Assembly: GCF_022919155.1 (NCBI RefSeq)
Contig: NZ_CP095045.1
Coordinates: forward strand, 248,001 to 312,000
Direction of reading: 5' to 3'
Length of the DNA stretch: 64,000 bases
From: Leucobacter allii
GTDB lineage: Bacteria; Actinomycetota; Actinomycetes; Actinomycetales; Microbacteriaceae
In this document: one piece after another, positions 16,608-24,499 of the stretch
Position numbering within the stretch: position 1 is the first letter of the stretch
Layout: each line of letters begins with the position of its first letter
Position numbers and translations under genes: made by a program
The notes under the pieces: generated by a model
The model's database searches: none
Told to the model about the DNA's origin: nothing
The model's input: only the letters and a program-made list of their open reading frames with translations

Positions 16608-17813
16608 TCAGGTGAAGGCGGAGACGCCGGTCAGGCCGCGGCCGACGATGAGCGAGGTGACCTCGTGGGTGCCCTCGTAGGAGTAGACGGCCTCGGCGTC
16701 GGCGAAGAAGCGGGCGACGTCGTGCTCGAGCAGGATCCCGTTGCCGCCGACGATCTCGCGGCCGAGCGCCGCCGTCTCGCGGGCGCGGAGGGCGACCCAC
16801 ATCTTCGCGAGCGAGGAGTTTTCGTCAGTGAAGGTACCCGCGTCCTGCAATTGCGAGAGCCTCGTGACGAAGGCGAGCGAGGCCGTGACGTTGCCGGCCA
16901 TCCGCGCGAGCTTCTCCTGGATGAGCTGGAAGCCCGCGAGGGGACGGCCGAACTGCTCGCGCTCGCGCACGTAGCGCACCGCGGCGTCGAGTGCGCCCGA
17001 CTGCAGGCCGGCGGCGATCCAGGCGACATCGGAGCGCAGCCGTCCCATGATCCGGGCGACGTCGCGCCAGGAGTCGATGCGCTGGAGCCTCGCGGACTCG
17101 GGCACGCGCACGTCCGAGAGGGTGATCTCCGCGTTCTGCATGGGTCGCAGCGACACCTTGCCGGTAATGGTCTCGAGCGAGACGCCCGCGGCGTCGCGGG
17201 GCACCATGAAGCACTTGACCTCGCCGTCCTCCGCGCTGCGGGCGAAGACGGCGAGCGCATCGGCGGCGCCGGCGCCGCCGATCCACCGCTTCCGGCCGGA
17301 GATGCGCCATTCGTCGCCCGTGCGCGTCGCCGTCGTGGCGAGCCCTCCGGCGATGTCCGAGCCGTGCTCGGGCTCGGTGAGCGCGAAGGCCCCGGTGAAC
17401 GAGAAGTCGCGGATCGCCGGATCCCAGCGGGCGATCTGCTCGTCCGAGCCGCCCAGGCGCACGGTCGAGCGGAAGAGGCCCGACTGCGCGTTGTAGACCG
17501 TCGCGACGGACACGTCGGTGCGGGCGAGCACGAAGTTGCGCAGGCCCGAGAAGAGCGTGGAATCGGCCTCCTCCGGGCGCATGCCGTCCGGCGCCATCAG
17601 GCCGAGCGGGGCGAGCGCCCCGATGATCCCGGGAGGCATGGTCGCCGTCTCCCACGCCTCGTTCACGAGGGGGCGCACCGCGGAGTCGAGGGTGCGCTGC
17701 AGCTCCGCGAGCGCGGCGGCGCCGGCGGGGCTCAGCATCGTCTCCGCGATCCGCAGCGCATCGATCCCGAACACCTCGGACGGAGCGAGCGCGGGATCGC
17801 GGGGCGTCGTCAT
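16608..17813 (-). CDS. Acyl-CoA dehydrogenase, glutaryl-CoA dehydrogenase-like subgroup
   Basis: 401-aa FAD-dependent acyl-CoA dehydrogenase. The FAD/substrate motif FALTEPEHGSDIAGG (about 145-160), KRWIGGAGAADALAVFAR and the C-terminal VYSYEGTHEVTSLIVGRGLT are visible; the Glu in YEGTHE is the catalytic base. That tail closely resembles glutaryl-CoA dehydrogenases rather than short-chain enzymes. In this operon it could introduce the side-chain double bond of a saturated phenylpropanoyl-CoA, feeding the hydratase, or act on a separate dicarboxyl-CoA. ATG 17813 overlaps the amidohydrolase stop by 4 nt, so the two are coupled. Confidence 0.93.
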   Translation of the reverse strand: MTTPRDPALAPSEVFGIDALRIAETMLSPAGAAALAELQRTLDSAVRPLVNEAWETATMPPGIIGALAPLGLMAPDGMRPEEADSTLFSGLRNFVLARTDVSVATVYNAQSGLFRSTVRLGGSDEQIARWDPAIRDFSFTGAFALTEPEHGSDIAGGLATTATRTGDEWRISGRKRWIGGAGAADALAVFARSAEDGEVKCFMVPRDAAGVSLETITGKVSLRPMQNAEITLSDVRVPESARLQRIDSWRDVARIMGRLRSDVAWIAAGLQSGALDAAVRYVREREQFGRPLAGFQLIQEKLARMAGNVTASLAFVTRLSQLQDAGTFTDENSSLAKMWVALRARETAALGREIVGGNGILLEHDVARFFADAEAVYSYEGTHEVTSLIVGRGLTGVSAFT

Positions 17814-18703
17814 GCCGCGCCTCCGAGGCCCAGCAGCCTGACCGCGTTGTCCTTCATGATGCCGGGCAGCGCCTCGGGCTTGATCGAGGTGTGCTCGATG
17901 TCGCGCATCCAGCGGTCGGGGGTGATGAGGGGGAAGTCGGAGCCGAACAGGACGCGGTCCTTGAGGACCGTCCCGGCGTAGCGCTGCAGTTCTGCGGGGA
18001 AGTACTTCGGGCTCCACCCGGAGAGGTCGATCCAGGTGTTGTGCTTGTGCGTGGCGACCGAGAGGGCCTCCTCCTGCCACGGCACCGAGGGGTGGGCCAT
18101 GACGATCTGGAGGTCGGGGAAGTCGGCGGCGACGCCGTCGAGCAGCATGGGATTCGACAGCGCGAGCCGCAGGCCCCGGCCGCCGCGCATGCCGGCGCCG
18201 ATCCCGGTCTGGCCCGTGTGGAAGAGGGCGACCCTGCCGGCCTCCTCGATCACGCGGTAGAGCGGGTAGTGCGCCTCGTCGCTGGGATCGAAGCCCTGCA
18301 CCGTCGGATGGAACTTGAAGCCGCGGACTCCGTGCTCCTCGATGAGGCGCTTCGCCTGCTCGATGGCGGCGGCGCCGCGCCGCGGATCGACCGAGGCGTA
18401 GGGGATGAGCACGTCGTTGTGGCGGGCCGCGCCCGCGGCGATATCGGCGCTCGGGATCGGCTCGTGCCCGAGATTCGTCGTCGCGTCGACGGTGAAGACC
18501 ACGGCGGCCATCCGCCGCTCCCGGTAGTAGTCGGCGACGGCATCGAGCTCCGGCTGCAGGCCGCCCGTCGCGAAGTACTTCGCCGCGGCCTCCGCGAGGT
18601 CGCCCGGCAGCGAGCTGTGGCCGTGCGCATCCTGCTCGATGTGCACGTGCGTGTCGATCGCGACGATCGCGTCGAGATCGATCGCGGGTTCGTATCGGGT
18701 CAT
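17810..18703 (-). CDS. Amidohydrolase-2 family metal-dependent hydrolase, CouO-like
   Basis: 297-aa TIM-barrel hydrolase of the amidohydrolase-2 (ACMSD-related) family. Metal ligands are visible as HVH in IDTHVHIEQDAH (residues 17-19), His in GFKFHPTVQG, His in IVMAHPSVPW and Asp in LFGSDFPLITP. Family members of this type cleave beta-keto aryl-CoA thioesters in the Rhodococcus p-hydroxycinnamate pathway (CouO) in place of a thiolase. Here it is preceded by the SDR that would form that beta-keto thioester and followed by an overlapping acyl-CoA dehydrogenase. A decarboxylase or lactonase role is the alternative. Confidence 0.88.
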   Translation of the reverse strand: MTRYEPAIDLDAIVAIDTHVHIEQDAHGHSSLPGDLAEAAAKYFATGGLQPELDAVADYYRERRMAAVVFTVDATTNLGHEPIPSADIAAGAARHNDVLIPYASVDPRRGAAAIEQAKRLIEEHGVRGFKFHPTVQGFDPSDEAHYPLYRVIEEAGRVALFHTGQTGIGAGMRGGRGLRLALSNPMLLDGVAADFPDLQIVMAHPSVPWQEEALSVATHKHNTWIDLSGWSPKYFPAELQRYAGTVLKDRVLFGSDFPLITPDRWMRDIEHTSIKPEALPGIMKDNAVRLLGLGGAA

Positions 18704-18797
18704 CTTCGATCCTTGTCGTGGGGTCGTCGGGAGACGGTGCGCTGCGGGCGCCGATGCGTCGGCGCGGGCCCTGCGGCGGGCCCGCGCAGACGCGGGA

Positions 18798-19724
18798 TCA
18801 CGCCTGCGGCGGCTGCAGCTCCTCGGGGAGCGGCGGGAACTTCTCGCCCACGGACTGCAGGCGCTCGCCGACGATCGCGTCGAACTCCTCGCTCAGGGCC
18901 GCGGCGTCCCAGCCGCCCTCGCGGTAGGCGGTGGCGACGGGCTCCGGATGCGACCACAGCTGCAGCCGGTCGCCGCCGACGCCGATGGCCTGGCCCGTGA
19001 CGCCCGCCGCGGCGTCGGAGGCGAGGTGCGCGATGAGCGGCGCGACGTCGCCAGCGTCGCCGAAGCCGAGGTCGTGGCGGAAGAACGCGGGCATCGCCTC
19101 GCCCTTCGCCTCGGCCTCGACCGCCGCGTGGAAGTACGGGACGGTGGCGGTCATGGCGGTCGCGGCGACGGGGATGACCGCGTTGGCCGTGATGCCCGCT
19201 TTCTTGAGCTCCATCGCCCAGGTGCGCACCATGCCGACGATGCCGGCCTTCGCGGCCGCGTAGTTGGTCTGGCCGAAGTTGCCCCGCTGCCCCGTGGGGG
19301 AGCCGATGCAGATGATGCGGCCGCCCTCGCCCTGCTCGCGCATGCGGCTCGCCGCCTCGCGGACGCAGGTGAAGGTGCCGCGCAGGTGCACGTCGACGAC
19401 GGTGTCGAAGTCGTCGTCGCTCATCTTCCAGAGCACGGTGTCGCGCAGCACGCCCGCGTTGGTCACGAGGATGTCGAGGCGCCCGTAGCGCTCGAACGCC
19501 GCGTCCACGAGCGCCTTCGCGGTCGCGCTCGGCCCGACCGGCGCCACGACGGCCGACGCCGTGCCGCCCGCGGCCTCGATCGCGGCGACGGCTTCGGCGG
19601 CGGTGGCCGCGTCGACATCGTTCACGATGACGGATGCGCCCTGGGCGGCGAGCTCCTGGGCGTAGGCGAGACCGAGGCCCCGCCCGGATCCCGTGACGAT
19701 GGCGACTTTGCCTGCGAGCGACAT
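18798..19724 (-). CDS. SDR-family 3-hydroxyacyl-CoA dehydrogenase (MFE-2-like)
   Basis: 308-aa short-chain dehydrogenase. Cofactor motif VTGSGRGLGLAYA near residue 11, NAG motif VTNAGVLRD near 92, catalytic Ser in CIGSPTG and the YxxxK in NYAAAKAGIVG. The VIVNDVD segment after the glycine motif carries the Asp typical of NAD-dependent MFE-2 hydroxyacyl-CoA dehydrogenases. It would oxidise the 3-hydroxy thioester made by the MaoC enzyme. ATG 19724 with AAGGAG upstream is preferred; a longer frame would include the promoter. First gene of the minus-strand operon, divergent from marR. Confidence 0.92.
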   Translation of the reverse strand: MSLAGKVAIVTGSGRGLGLAYAQELAAQGASVIVNDVDAATAAEAVAAIEAAGGTASAVVAPVGPSATAKALVDAAFERYGRLDILVTNAGVLRDTVLWKMSDDDFDTVVDVHLRGTFTCVREAASRMREQGEGGRIICIGSPTGQRGNFGQTNYAAAKAGIVGMVRTWAMELKKAGITANAVIPVAATAMTATVPYFHAAVEAEAKGEAMPAFFRHDLGFGDAGDVAPLIAHLASDAAAGVTGQAIGVGGDRLQLWSHPEPVATAYREGGWDAAALSEEFDAIVGERLQSVGEKFPPLPEELQPPQA

Positions 19725-19752
19725 GCTGACTCCTTCTGCTGTGACTGGGACC

Positions 19753-19781
19753 AGTACATCGGAATTGATTGAAAAAGTCAA
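19753..19781 (-). promoter_or_regulatory. Promoter of the five-gene ligase/SDR operon
   Basis: On the minus strand TTGACT (complement of 19776-19781) and TGTACT (complement of 19753-19758) are separated by exactly 17 nt, a near-ideal housekeeping promoter. The SDR start lies about 30 nt further downstream with its own ribosome site. The -35 element overlaps the inverted repeat at 19766-19784, so a bound repressor would block it. Confidence 0.65.
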
Positions 19782-19788
19782 TCATTGA
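19766..19788. promoter_or_regulatory. Candidate MarR/CouR-type operator
   Basis: TGATTGA (19766-19772), 5-nt spacer, TCAATCA (19778-19784) is a perfect 7-bp inverted repeat. It overlaps a second one, TCAAT-C-ATTGA (19778-19788). Both lie in the 92-nt gap between the divergent SDR operon and marR and cover the SDR -35 element, the expected place for a MarR repressor that controls the operon and itself. Confidence 0.65.
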
Positions 19789-19816
19789 CGACGGTATCTA
19801 TTGATATGCTGGTGCG

Positions 19817-20278
19817 ATGCCACGTACGCCAGCGCCGTCCCCCGATGCCGCGTGGGCCGGGAGCGATCTCGGCAACGACCTGAGCTTCCTGCTCGCCCGG
19901 GCGAACGCCGTGGCGCTCGCCGCGGGCAACGCCGCGCTGCGCGGGCTCGGACTCAAGGCGCGCTCGTACTCGGTGCTGTCGATCGCCGCGGAGGGGCTCC
20001 GGCCCACGCAGCGCGAGCTCGCCGAGTACCTCAGGCTCGATCCCAGTCAGATCGTGGCGCTCGTGGACGACCTGGAGGGGCGGGGGCTCGTCGAGCGCCG
20101 CGCCGACGCCCGGGATCGTCGTTCGAAGGCGGTGGTCGCGACCGCGGAGGGGAAGCGGCTGTGCGCCGCGGCGCGCGCCGAGGTGCTCGCCGCCGAGGAG
20201 CGGCCCTACGCGGGCCTGGACGCCGAGGAGCGCGCGCGGCTCGCCGAGCTGCTCAAGCGCGTCGCCTTCGCGGACTGA
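19817..20278 (+). CDS. MarR-family transcriptional regulator, CouR-like
   Basis: 153-aa MarR regulator with the winged helix at about residues 55-115 (PTQRELAEYLRLDPSQIVALVDDLEGRGLV, split around residue 75, then ADARDRRSKAV in the wing). It is divergent from the hydroxycinnamate-type operon, as is CouR in Rhodococcus, which responds to hydroxycinnamoyl-CoA. No ribosome site precedes ATG 19817, and TATGCT at 19805-19810 would place transcription start at or next to the ATG, so the mRNA may be leaderless. The 3' end overlaps the convergent MFS gene by 26 nt. Confidence 0.9.
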   Translation: MPRTPAPSPDAAWAGSDLGNDLSFLLARANAVALAAGNAALRGLGLKARSYSVLSIAAEGLRPTQRELAEYLRLDPSQIVALVDDLEGRGLVERRADARDRRSKAVVATAEGKRLCAAARAEVLAAEERPYAGLDAEERARLAELLKRVAFAD

Positions 20279-21611
20279 GCGCAGGGCGCTCCCGCCGGTC
20301 GAACACGAAGCGCTCGCGTCCCACGGCGAGTCCGACGAGCGCCTGGCCGAGCGATGCCGCGAGGAGGAGCGCGAGCGGCCAGATCCAGGCCCCGCTCGCC
20401 TCGTGGGCGAGGCCGAAGAGCGCGGGGCCGGGCGCGGCGATGAGGTAGCCGATCGACTGCGCCATGCCCGAGAGCGCGCTCGCCGTGATCGCGTCGCGCG
20501 CCCGCACCGCCATGAGCAGCAGCGAGATGCTCAGCGACGTGCCGCAGCCGAGCCCGCACAGCACGATCCAGGGGAGGGCCGGACCCGAGAGCACGATCGC
20601 CGCGAAGGAGGCGCCGACGACGAGCGGGACGATCGCGGCGAGCCAGCGGCGCATGCGCCCGCGGTACATGAGGGGCAGTGCGAGGGAGCCGACGATGCTC
20701 ACGAGCTGGAGGAGCATGACCGAGATCCCGGCGTCGACCGGCGAGACGCCCGAATCGGTCTCGATCGGGGCGAGCCAGGTGGCGAGCATGTAGAAGATCG
20801 TGGACTGCAGGCCCATGTAGAGCGCCACGAACCAGGCGACGGGATCGCGCCAGATCCGGCGGCCGACCGGCATCCCCGCCGTCGCGCGCGGCGCGGCCGG
20901 CGGTGCGACGACGGGGTCGCCGGCGTGCGCCGCCTCGCCCAGCTGAGCGGCGTCGCGGCGGGGGCCGCCATCGGCGCTCGGATCCGCGCCGCGGTCGGTG
21001 ACAGGCGTCTCCGCTCGAGGCGCGCGCGCCGCGAGAACCCACGCGACCAGCGCCACCGGGATCATGGCCCCCGTGGTGAGGAGGGCGAGTCGCCAACCGA
21101 GCTCGCCGTCGCCGCCCTCGAGGTGCGAGATGGGCACGACGACGCCGGCCGACACCGCGCCCAGGCCGCCGAGCAGGGCGGTGTAGACCCCCATCACGAG
21201 GGGGATGCGATCCCCGAAGTCGCGCCGGATGACGGCCGGCATGAGCACGTTGCCGATCGCGAGGGCGGCGCCGATGAGCGCCGTGCCGAGCCAGAGCGAG
21301 ATCGGAGGGCCGGGGAGCGACCGCCACGCCGTGCCGATCATGAGCGCGACGAGCGCCCAGCCGACCGTGCGCTCGAGGCCGAAACGCATGCTCAGTCCGT
21401 GCGTGAGCGGGGAGACGATCGCCCAGGCGGCGAGGGGCACCGAGGCGAGGCCGCCGAGCGCCGCCGGGCTCGTGCCGAGGTCGGCGGCGATCTGCTCGAG
21501 CAGCGGGCCGATCCCCGTGATGGTCATGCGCATGTTGATCGCGACGAGGCACACGGCGATGAACAGCAGCACCAGCCGCCGCGAACGGCGCGGGGCGGTG
21601 GGCGTGGGCAT
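20253..21611 (-). CDS. MFS transporter, CynX/NimT family
   Basis: 452-aa integral membrane protein with about 12 membrane segments. The first is LVLLFIAVCLVAINMRMTITG, with the RMTITGIGPLLEQI sequence typical of the cyanate/nitroimidazole (CynX/NimT) branch. A long cytoplasmic loop (about residues 195-245, rich in Ala, Pro and charged residues) splits the two six-helix bundles. Family members export or import small organic anions. Placed between marR and the pcaIJF operon, it might move an aromatic acid, but it has its own orientation and no clear promoter link. Start ATG 21611. Confidence 0.88.
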   Translation of the reverse strand: MPTPTAPRRSRRLVLLFIAVCLVAINMRMTITGIGPLLEQIAADLGTSPAALGGLASVPLAAWAIVSPLTHGLSMRFGLERTVGWALVALMIGTAWRSLPGPPISLWLGTALIGAALAIGNVLMPAVIRRDFGDRIPLVMGVYTALLGGLGAVSAGVVVPISHLEGGDGELGWRLALLTTGAMIPVALVAWVLAARAPRAETPVTDRGADPSADGGPRRDAAQLGEAAHAGDPVVAPPAAPRATAGMPVGRRIWRDPVAWFVALYMGLQSTIFYMLATWLAPIETDSGVSPVDAGISVMLLQLVSIVGSLALPLMYRGRMRRWLAAIVPLVVGASFAAIVLSGPALPWIVLCGLGCGTSLSISLLLMAVRARDAITASALSGMAQSIGYLIAAPGPALFGLAHEASGAWIWPLALLLAASLGQALVGLAVGRERFVFDRRERPALSPRRRRA

Positions 21612-21668
21612 TCCTGCACTCTAGCGGAGGGGCGGGGCTTCCCGATCCCGGCGCAGCGCGCTAGCATG

Positions 21669-21701
21669 TTCGTAAGGCGAATCAAGTTTCGCACAGCGAA
21701 A
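21669..21701 (+). promoter_or_regulatory. Tandem IclR-type boxes upstream of the pca genes
   Basis: Two TTCG-N5-CGAA boxes lie in the 102-nt gap: TTCGTAAGGCGAA (21669-21681) and TTTCGCACAGCGAAA (21687-21701), the latter a perfect 6-3-6 inverted repeat. Their centres are 19 nt apart. The form fits the palindromic sites of IclR-family regulators, and such a gene lies downstream at 25433. The ribosome site TGGAGGA follows directly, so the boxes are very close to the transcription start. Confidence 0.62.
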
Positions 21702-21713
21702 ATTGGAGGAGTG

Positions 21714-22469
21714 ATGATCGACAAGCGCATCGCGTCGGTCGAGGAGGCCGTCGCCGGCATCCCCGACGGGGCGACCGTCATGATCGGAGGCTTCGGCCGT
21801 GCCGGCCAGCCCGTCGAGCTCATCGACGCGCTGATCGCGCAGGGCGCGGGCGAGCTCACGATCGTCAACAACAACGCCGGCAACGGCGATGTCGGCCTCG
21901 CCGCGCTCCTCGCCAAGCGCCGCGTGCGGAAGATCATCTGCTCCTTCCCGCGTCAGTCGGACTCCTGGGTGTTCGACGGCCTCTACCGCGAGGGGGCGAT
22001 CGAGCTCGAGCTCGTCCCGCAGGGCAACCTCGCCGAGCGCATCCGGGCCGCGGGGGCGGGCATCGGCGCGTTCTTCACCCCCACCGGCGTCGGAACGCAG
22101 CTCGCCGAGGGCAAGGAGACGCGCGAGATCGACGGCCGCGTCTACGCGCTCGAGTACCCCATCCGCGCCGACTTCGCGCTCATCAGCGCGCGCCGCGCCG
22201 ACCGCTTCGGCAACCTCGTCTACCGCGAGACCGCACGCAACTTCGGTCCGATCATGGCGACCGCCGCGGCGACGACGATCGCGCAGGTCGACGAGTTCGT
22301 CGAGCTCGGCGGCATCGACGCCGAGACGGTCGTCACCCCCGGCATCTTTGTCGACCGCGTCGTCGCGGTGGGCGAGCGCCGGTGGCTCGCGGACGGCGAG
22401 TTCGTCGGCGGAGTGGACCTCGAAGGCCGGCCGCTCGAGGCGGCCCCGAGCGAGGAGGAGGCGCGATGA
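21714..22469 (+). CDS. pcaI: 3-oxoadipate CoA-transferase subunit A
   Basis: 251-aa alpha subunit of a class I CoA-transferase. It has the GGFGRAGQPVELIDAL glycine motif near residue 25 that forms the CoA site, then NNNAGNGDVGLAALL and GTFFTP-like residues. The enzyme moves CoA from succinyl-CoA to 3-oxoadipate in the beta-ketoadipate pathway. Subunit B follows with a 4-nt overlap, then a thiolase, giving the standard pcaIJF order. A GTG at 21711 is an alternative start since GGAGGA lies only 3 nt before ATG 21714. An acetoacetate or other keto acid transferase is possible, but the adjacent thiolase and IclR gene favour the pca role. Confidence 0.9.
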   Translation: MIDKRIASVEEAVAGIPDGATVMIGGFGRAGQPVELIDALIAQGAGELTIVNNNAGNGDVGLAALLAKRRVRKIICSFPRQSDSWVFDGLYREGAIELELVPQGNLAERIRAAGAGIGAFFTPTGVGTQLAEGKETREIDGRVYALEYPIRADFALISARRADRFGNLVYRETARNFGPIMATAAATTIAQVDEFVELGGIDAETVVTPGIFVDRVVAVGERRWLADGEFVGGVDLEGRPLEAAPSEEEAR

Positions 22470-23113
22470 CCACGCGGATCAGCAGGCAGGACCTCGCGGC
22501 GCGGATCGCCGCCGATATCCCCGAGGGCTCGATCGTGAACCTCGGGATCGGCGCGCCGACGCTCGTCGCCAACTACCTCCCCGAGGACGAGGAGATCATC
22601 CTCCACACGGAGAACGGCATGCTGGGCATGGGCCCGGCGCCCGAGCCTGGCGCCGTCGATCCCGATCTCATCAACGCCGGCAAGCAGGCCGTGACGGCGC
22701 TGCCGGGCGCCGCGTACTTCCATCACGCGGATTCCTTCGGCATGATGCGCGGCGGGCACCTCGACGTCTGCGTGCTCGGCGCGTTCCAGGTCGCCCAGAA
22801 CGGCGACCTCGCGAACTGGTCGACGGGAGCGCCCGGCGCCATCCCCGCCGTGGGCGGGGCGATGGACCTCGCCATCGGGGCGAAGGACGTCTACGTCATG
22901 ACCGATCTGCTCACCAAGCAGGGCGAGTCGAAGCTCGTCGCCGCGTGCAGCTATCCGCTCACGGGCGTCGGCTGCGTCTCCCGCGTCTACACCGATCACG
23001 CCGTGTTCGACGTCACCGCGGAGGGCTTCGCCGTCCGCGAGGTGTTCGGGGACACGACCGTCGCCGAACTGCGCGAGCTCACCGGGCTCGAACTCGCCGA
23101 CGCCACGCACTGA
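22466..23113 (+). CDS. pcaJ: 3-oxoadipate CoA-transferase subunit B
   Basis: 215-aa beta subunit. The catalytic Glu49 lies in HTENGMLGMGP, the family's active-site ENG motif, which forms the glutamyl-CoA intermediate. The downstream GGHLDVCVLGAFQV and KGQ-type core are normal, and the length matches PcaJ. ATG 22466 overlaps the subunit A stop (ATGA), so the two subunits are produced together. The thiolase gene begins 30 nt after its stop with GAGAGGA as ribosome site. Confidence 0.92.
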   Translation: MTTRISRQDLAARIAADIPEGSIVNLGIGAPTLVANYLPEDEEIILHTENGMLGMGPAPEPGAVDPDLINAGKQAVTALPGAAYFHHADSFGMMRGGHLDVCVLGAFQVAQNGDLANWSTGAPGAIPAVGGAMDLAIGAKDVYVMTDLLTKQGESKLVAACSYPLTGVGCVSRVYTDHAVFDVTAEGFAVREVFGDTTVAELRELTGLELADATH

Positions 23114-23143
23114 GCCACGGGCACGACCCCGAGAGGAATCCTC

Positions 23144-24316
23144 ATGACCGCCAGCTTCATCTACGACGCCGTCCGCACGCCCTTCGGCCGCGCCGGGGGC
23201 GCGCTCTCCGGCGTGCGGCCCGACGACCTCGCCGCCGTCGTCATGCGCGCGGCCGTCGAGCGCACGGGCCTCGATCCCGCGCGCATCGACGACGTGATCT
23301 TCGGAGACGCGAACCAGGCGGGCGAGGACAACCGCAACGTCGCGCGCTTCGGCGCGCTCCTCGCCGGCTTCCCGACCTCCGTCACCGGGGTCACCGTCAA
23401 CCGGCTCTGCGCCTCATCGGTCGAGGCCGTCATCCAGGGCTCCCGGGCCATCGAGTCGGGCGACGCCGAGCTGATCCTCGCGGGCGGCGTGGAGTCGATG
23501 AGCCGCGCCCCCTTCGTCGTGGAGAAGTCGGCCAAGCCGTGGCCGGCGGTCGGCAACCAGACCCTCTGGAACACCTCGATCGGCTGGCGCATGGTGAATC
23601 CCCGGCTGCCGGAGCACTGGACCATCTCGAACGGCGAGTCCGCCGAGAAGATCGCTCGCGAGTGGGGCATCGGCCGCGAGGCGCAAGACGAGTTCGCCGT
23701 GCGTTCGCACCGCCTCGCCGCCGAGGCGTGGGCCGCGGGGGTGTACGACGGCGAGATCGTGCAGGTCCCGGGTGCGGAGCTCGTGCGCGACGAGGGGATC
23801 CGCGACGGATCGACCGTCGAGAAGCTCGGCGGCCTGAAGCCCCTCTTCGCCCGCGACGGCAGCGTGACCGCGGGCAACTCCTCCTCGATCAACGACGGCG
23901 CCTCCGCGGTGCTCATCGGCGGCGAGGGCGCGCTCGACGGCGCCGAGCCGCTCGCGCGGATCGCGGGCCGGGCGGCGCACGGCGTGGATCCCGACGACTT
24001 CCCGATCGCCCCGATCGAGGCCGCCAACAAGGCCCTCGCGCGCGCCGGGAAGACCTGGGCCGACGTCGATGTCGTCGAGCTCAACGAGGCGTTCGCGTCG
24101 CAGTCGCTCGCGTGCCTCGCCGGCTGGCCGGAGCTCGACCCGGAGAAGCTGAACATCCACGGCGGCGCGCTCGCGATCGGGCACCCGCTCGGCGCCTCCG
24201 GAGGACGCATCATCGGCCACGCCGCGCACGAGCTGGCGCGCCGCGGCGGGGGCGTCGCGGTCGCGGCGATCTGCATCGGCGTCGGTCAGGGCCTCGCGGT
24301 CGTCCTCGAGCGGTAG
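23144..24316 (+). CDS. pcaF: 3-oxoadipyl-CoA thiolase
   Basis: 390-aa thiolase that splits 3-oxoadipyl-CoA to succinyl-CoA and acetyl-CoA. The nucleophilic Cys89 lies in VNRLCASS, His347 in AIGHPLGASGGR, and Cys377 in CIGVGQG. It directly follows pcaIJ in the same direction, which supports 3-oxoadipyl-CoA as substrate over a general acetyl-CoA acyltransferase. The sequence from 24317 to 24499 downstream shows no clear terminator or gene. Confidence 0.93.
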   Translation: MTASFIYDAVRTPFGRAGGALSGVRPDDLAAVVMRAAVERTGLDPARIDDVIFGDANQAGEDNRNVARFGALLAGFPTSVTGVTVNRLCASSVEAVIQGSRAIESGDAELILAGGVESMSRAPFVVEKSAKPWPAVGNQTLWNTSIGWRMVNPRLPEHWTISNGESAEKIAREWGIGREAQDEFAVRSHRLAAEAWAAGVYDGEIVQVPGAELVRDEGIRDGSTVEKLGGLKPLFARDGSVTAGNSSSINDGASAVLIGGEGALDGAEPLARIAGRAAHGVDPDDFPIAPIEAANKALARAGKTWADVDVVELNEAFASQSLACLAGWPELDPEKLNIHGGALAIGHPLGASGGRIIGHAAHELARRGGGVAVAAICIGVGQGLAVVLER

Positions 24317-24499
24317 CTCGAGCTTCCGTGCGAAACTGCGCGCCTGCGCCGGTCGCTGCTCCTGGTTGCCAGCGTTTCAGACTCTCTGCTGAGGTGCAGC
24401 GGCCCGCAATGCATACCGACGTCTTCGCCCGATTCGTCGCGCGCCTGAGAGAATGAGGGTCGATGGTGGAGCAGGCCCAAGTCGCGAGGGAGCCTTCTG

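Noticed and set aside
24317..24499. Possible insertion-sequence end or attachment site beside the Fic gene
   Set aside because: No terminal inverted repeat, target duplication or transposase remnant can be seen.
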